Source of the DNA: Candidatus Margulisiibacteriota bacterium
GTDB taxonomy: Bacteria; Margulisbacteria; Marinamargulisbacteria; DT-59
Reading direction: 5' to 3'
Length of the DNA: 6,520 bases
NCBI GenBank assembly: GCA_013215865.1
Contig: JABSQL010000234.1
Coordinates: 1-6,520 of the forward strand
In this document: positions 6,121 to 6,520 of the stretch, piece by piece
Layout: each line of letters begins with the position of its first letter
Position numbering within the stretch: the first letter of the stretch is position 1
Program-made: the position numbers and the translations under genes
Notes under the pieces: model-generated
What the model was told of the DNA's origin: nothing
Seen by the model: the letters and a program-made list of their open reading frames with translations, nothing else
The model's database searches: none

Positions 6121-6520
6121 CTATAGAGCATGTTTTTTATTAAAAAAAGCGTGGACGGGGAGAGTAAGACTGTAATGCTCAAGGTACCTTTCACCATGAC
6201 GATATTCTCCAAAATATACAAACTCACCCCCATCATTTCTAATAATTTCTTTCCCATTTCCATCCTTTTTTCCATTTTTAAAGTCCCCATCATATATATA
6301 TCCATCCGCTATAATAGCCTGTCTCCCTCTACCATGCATTTCTCCTTCCTTCCATTCTCCATCATATATATTTCCATTTGTAAAAGTGAATTTCCCTTTG
6401 CCATGCCTTTTGCCATCTTTCCAATCACCATCATAAACATGTCCATTTGAAACAGTGAATTCCCCTTTGCCATGCCTTTTGCCATCTTTCCAATCACCAT
6501 CATATATATCTCCATTTGAA
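6121..6520 (-). CDS. MORN-repeat protein, C-terminal part (start outside the window)
   Basis: The minus-strand frame is open from the window edge to TAG at 6121-6123, giving 132 residues. Four MORN repeats of about 23 residues are plain: NGDIYDGDWKDGKRHGKGEF, then NGHVYDGDWKDGKRHGKGKF, then NGNIYDGEWKEGEMHGRGR and DGYIYDGDFKNGKKDGNGK. A degenerate fifth follows (GGEFVYFGEYRHGERY). The last 20 or so residues (EHYSLTLPVHAFFNKKHAL) are not MORN-like. MORN repeats form an extended beta-hairpin ribbon known from membrane-associated, scaffold and kinase proteins; in bacteria the function is mostly unknown. More repeats probably lie upstream, outside the window. The repeats also encode other open frames on both strands, which are shadows. 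No signal peptide can be judged because the N-terminus is missing. Confidence 0.9.
   Translation of the reverse strand, partial: SNGDIYDGDWKDGKRHGKGEFTVSNGHVYDGDWKDGKRHGKGKFTFTNGNIYDGEWKEGEMHGRGRQAIIADGYIYDGDFKNGKKDGNGKEIIRNDGGEFVYFGEYRHGERYLEHYSLTLPVHAFFNKKHAL
6394..6504. repeat. Near-identical 69-bp tandem DNA repeat inside the MORN gene
   Basis: Positions 6394-6435 and 6463-6504 are the same 42 bases, offset by 69 bp, one MORN unit of 23 codons. The next unit (about 6325-6366) has diverged. The identity at DNA level points to a recent duplication or gene conversion of one unit, and the array length may vary between strains. Confidence 0.85.

Noticed and set aside
5925..6143. 72-residue plus-strand open frame.
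   Set aside because: Low-complexity hydrophobic residues, no ribosome site, overlaps the MORN gene end antisense, no recognisable domain.
6130..6515. Open frames on both strands over the MORN array.
   Set aside because: They are other frames of the same 69-bp repeat. Only the frame with DGDWKDGKRHGKG units is a known repeat family.
6394..6520. Repeats considered as a CRISPR array.
   Set aside because: The period of 69 bp equals 23 codons, the frame is open throughout and the translation is MORN, so these are coding repeats without spacers.

Overview
This is an AT-rich bacterial accessory region built from broken and nested mobile DNA. The gene families present (Tn3-family transposition proteins with a DUF4158-type transposase, EamA and GNAT proteins, a YhcG/DUF1016 fragment, a MORN-repeat protein) do not fix the host. 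An AT-rich proteobacterium is a reasonable guess and no more than that.

Layout. Positions 1-142 (minus) hold the middle of a Tn3/gamma-delta-type serine resolvase gene, cut at codon 48 of the usual protein. The cut falls where a Tn3-like terminal inverted repeat begins (143-180, outer GGG facing left). Next comes the 3' three quarters of an EamA/DMT transporter gene (182-843, minus). Its homology stops where a second Tn3-like terminus begins (844-882, same orientation). Then follow a full-length Tn3-family transposase (tnpA, 949-4032) and its own, different resolvase (tnpR, 4033-4611). Both are on the minus strand and abut with no spacer. The simplest reading is two successive Tn3-family insertions: one into a resolvase gene, then a second into the EamA passenger of the first.

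Positions 4596-4731 form a compact control region. A 26-bp near-palindrome suited to resolvase binding (4616-4641) contains the -10 of a good plus-strand promoter (TTGCCA, 17 bp, CATAAT). That promoter would read rightwards through a small hairpin and a Shine-Dalgarno site into a 10-codon ORF, whose stop overlaps the start of a GNAT acetyltransferase gene (4724-5296). So tnpR/tnpA and the GNAT passenger probably share one resolvase-controlled switch.

Right of GNAT, only three bases away and convergent, lies the N-terminal domain of a YhcG-type gene without its nuclease half (5300-5596, minus). A 524-bp stretch without a convincing gene follows (5597-6120). The window ends inside a MORN-repeat gene (6121-6520, minus, N-terminus outside the window). 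I found no convincing right-hand inverted repeat for the tnpA element. I found no RNA genes, CRISPR array or defence system, and nothing that needs a wholly new system. The most interesting parts are the nested termini and the resolvase/leader-ORF/GNAT control region.
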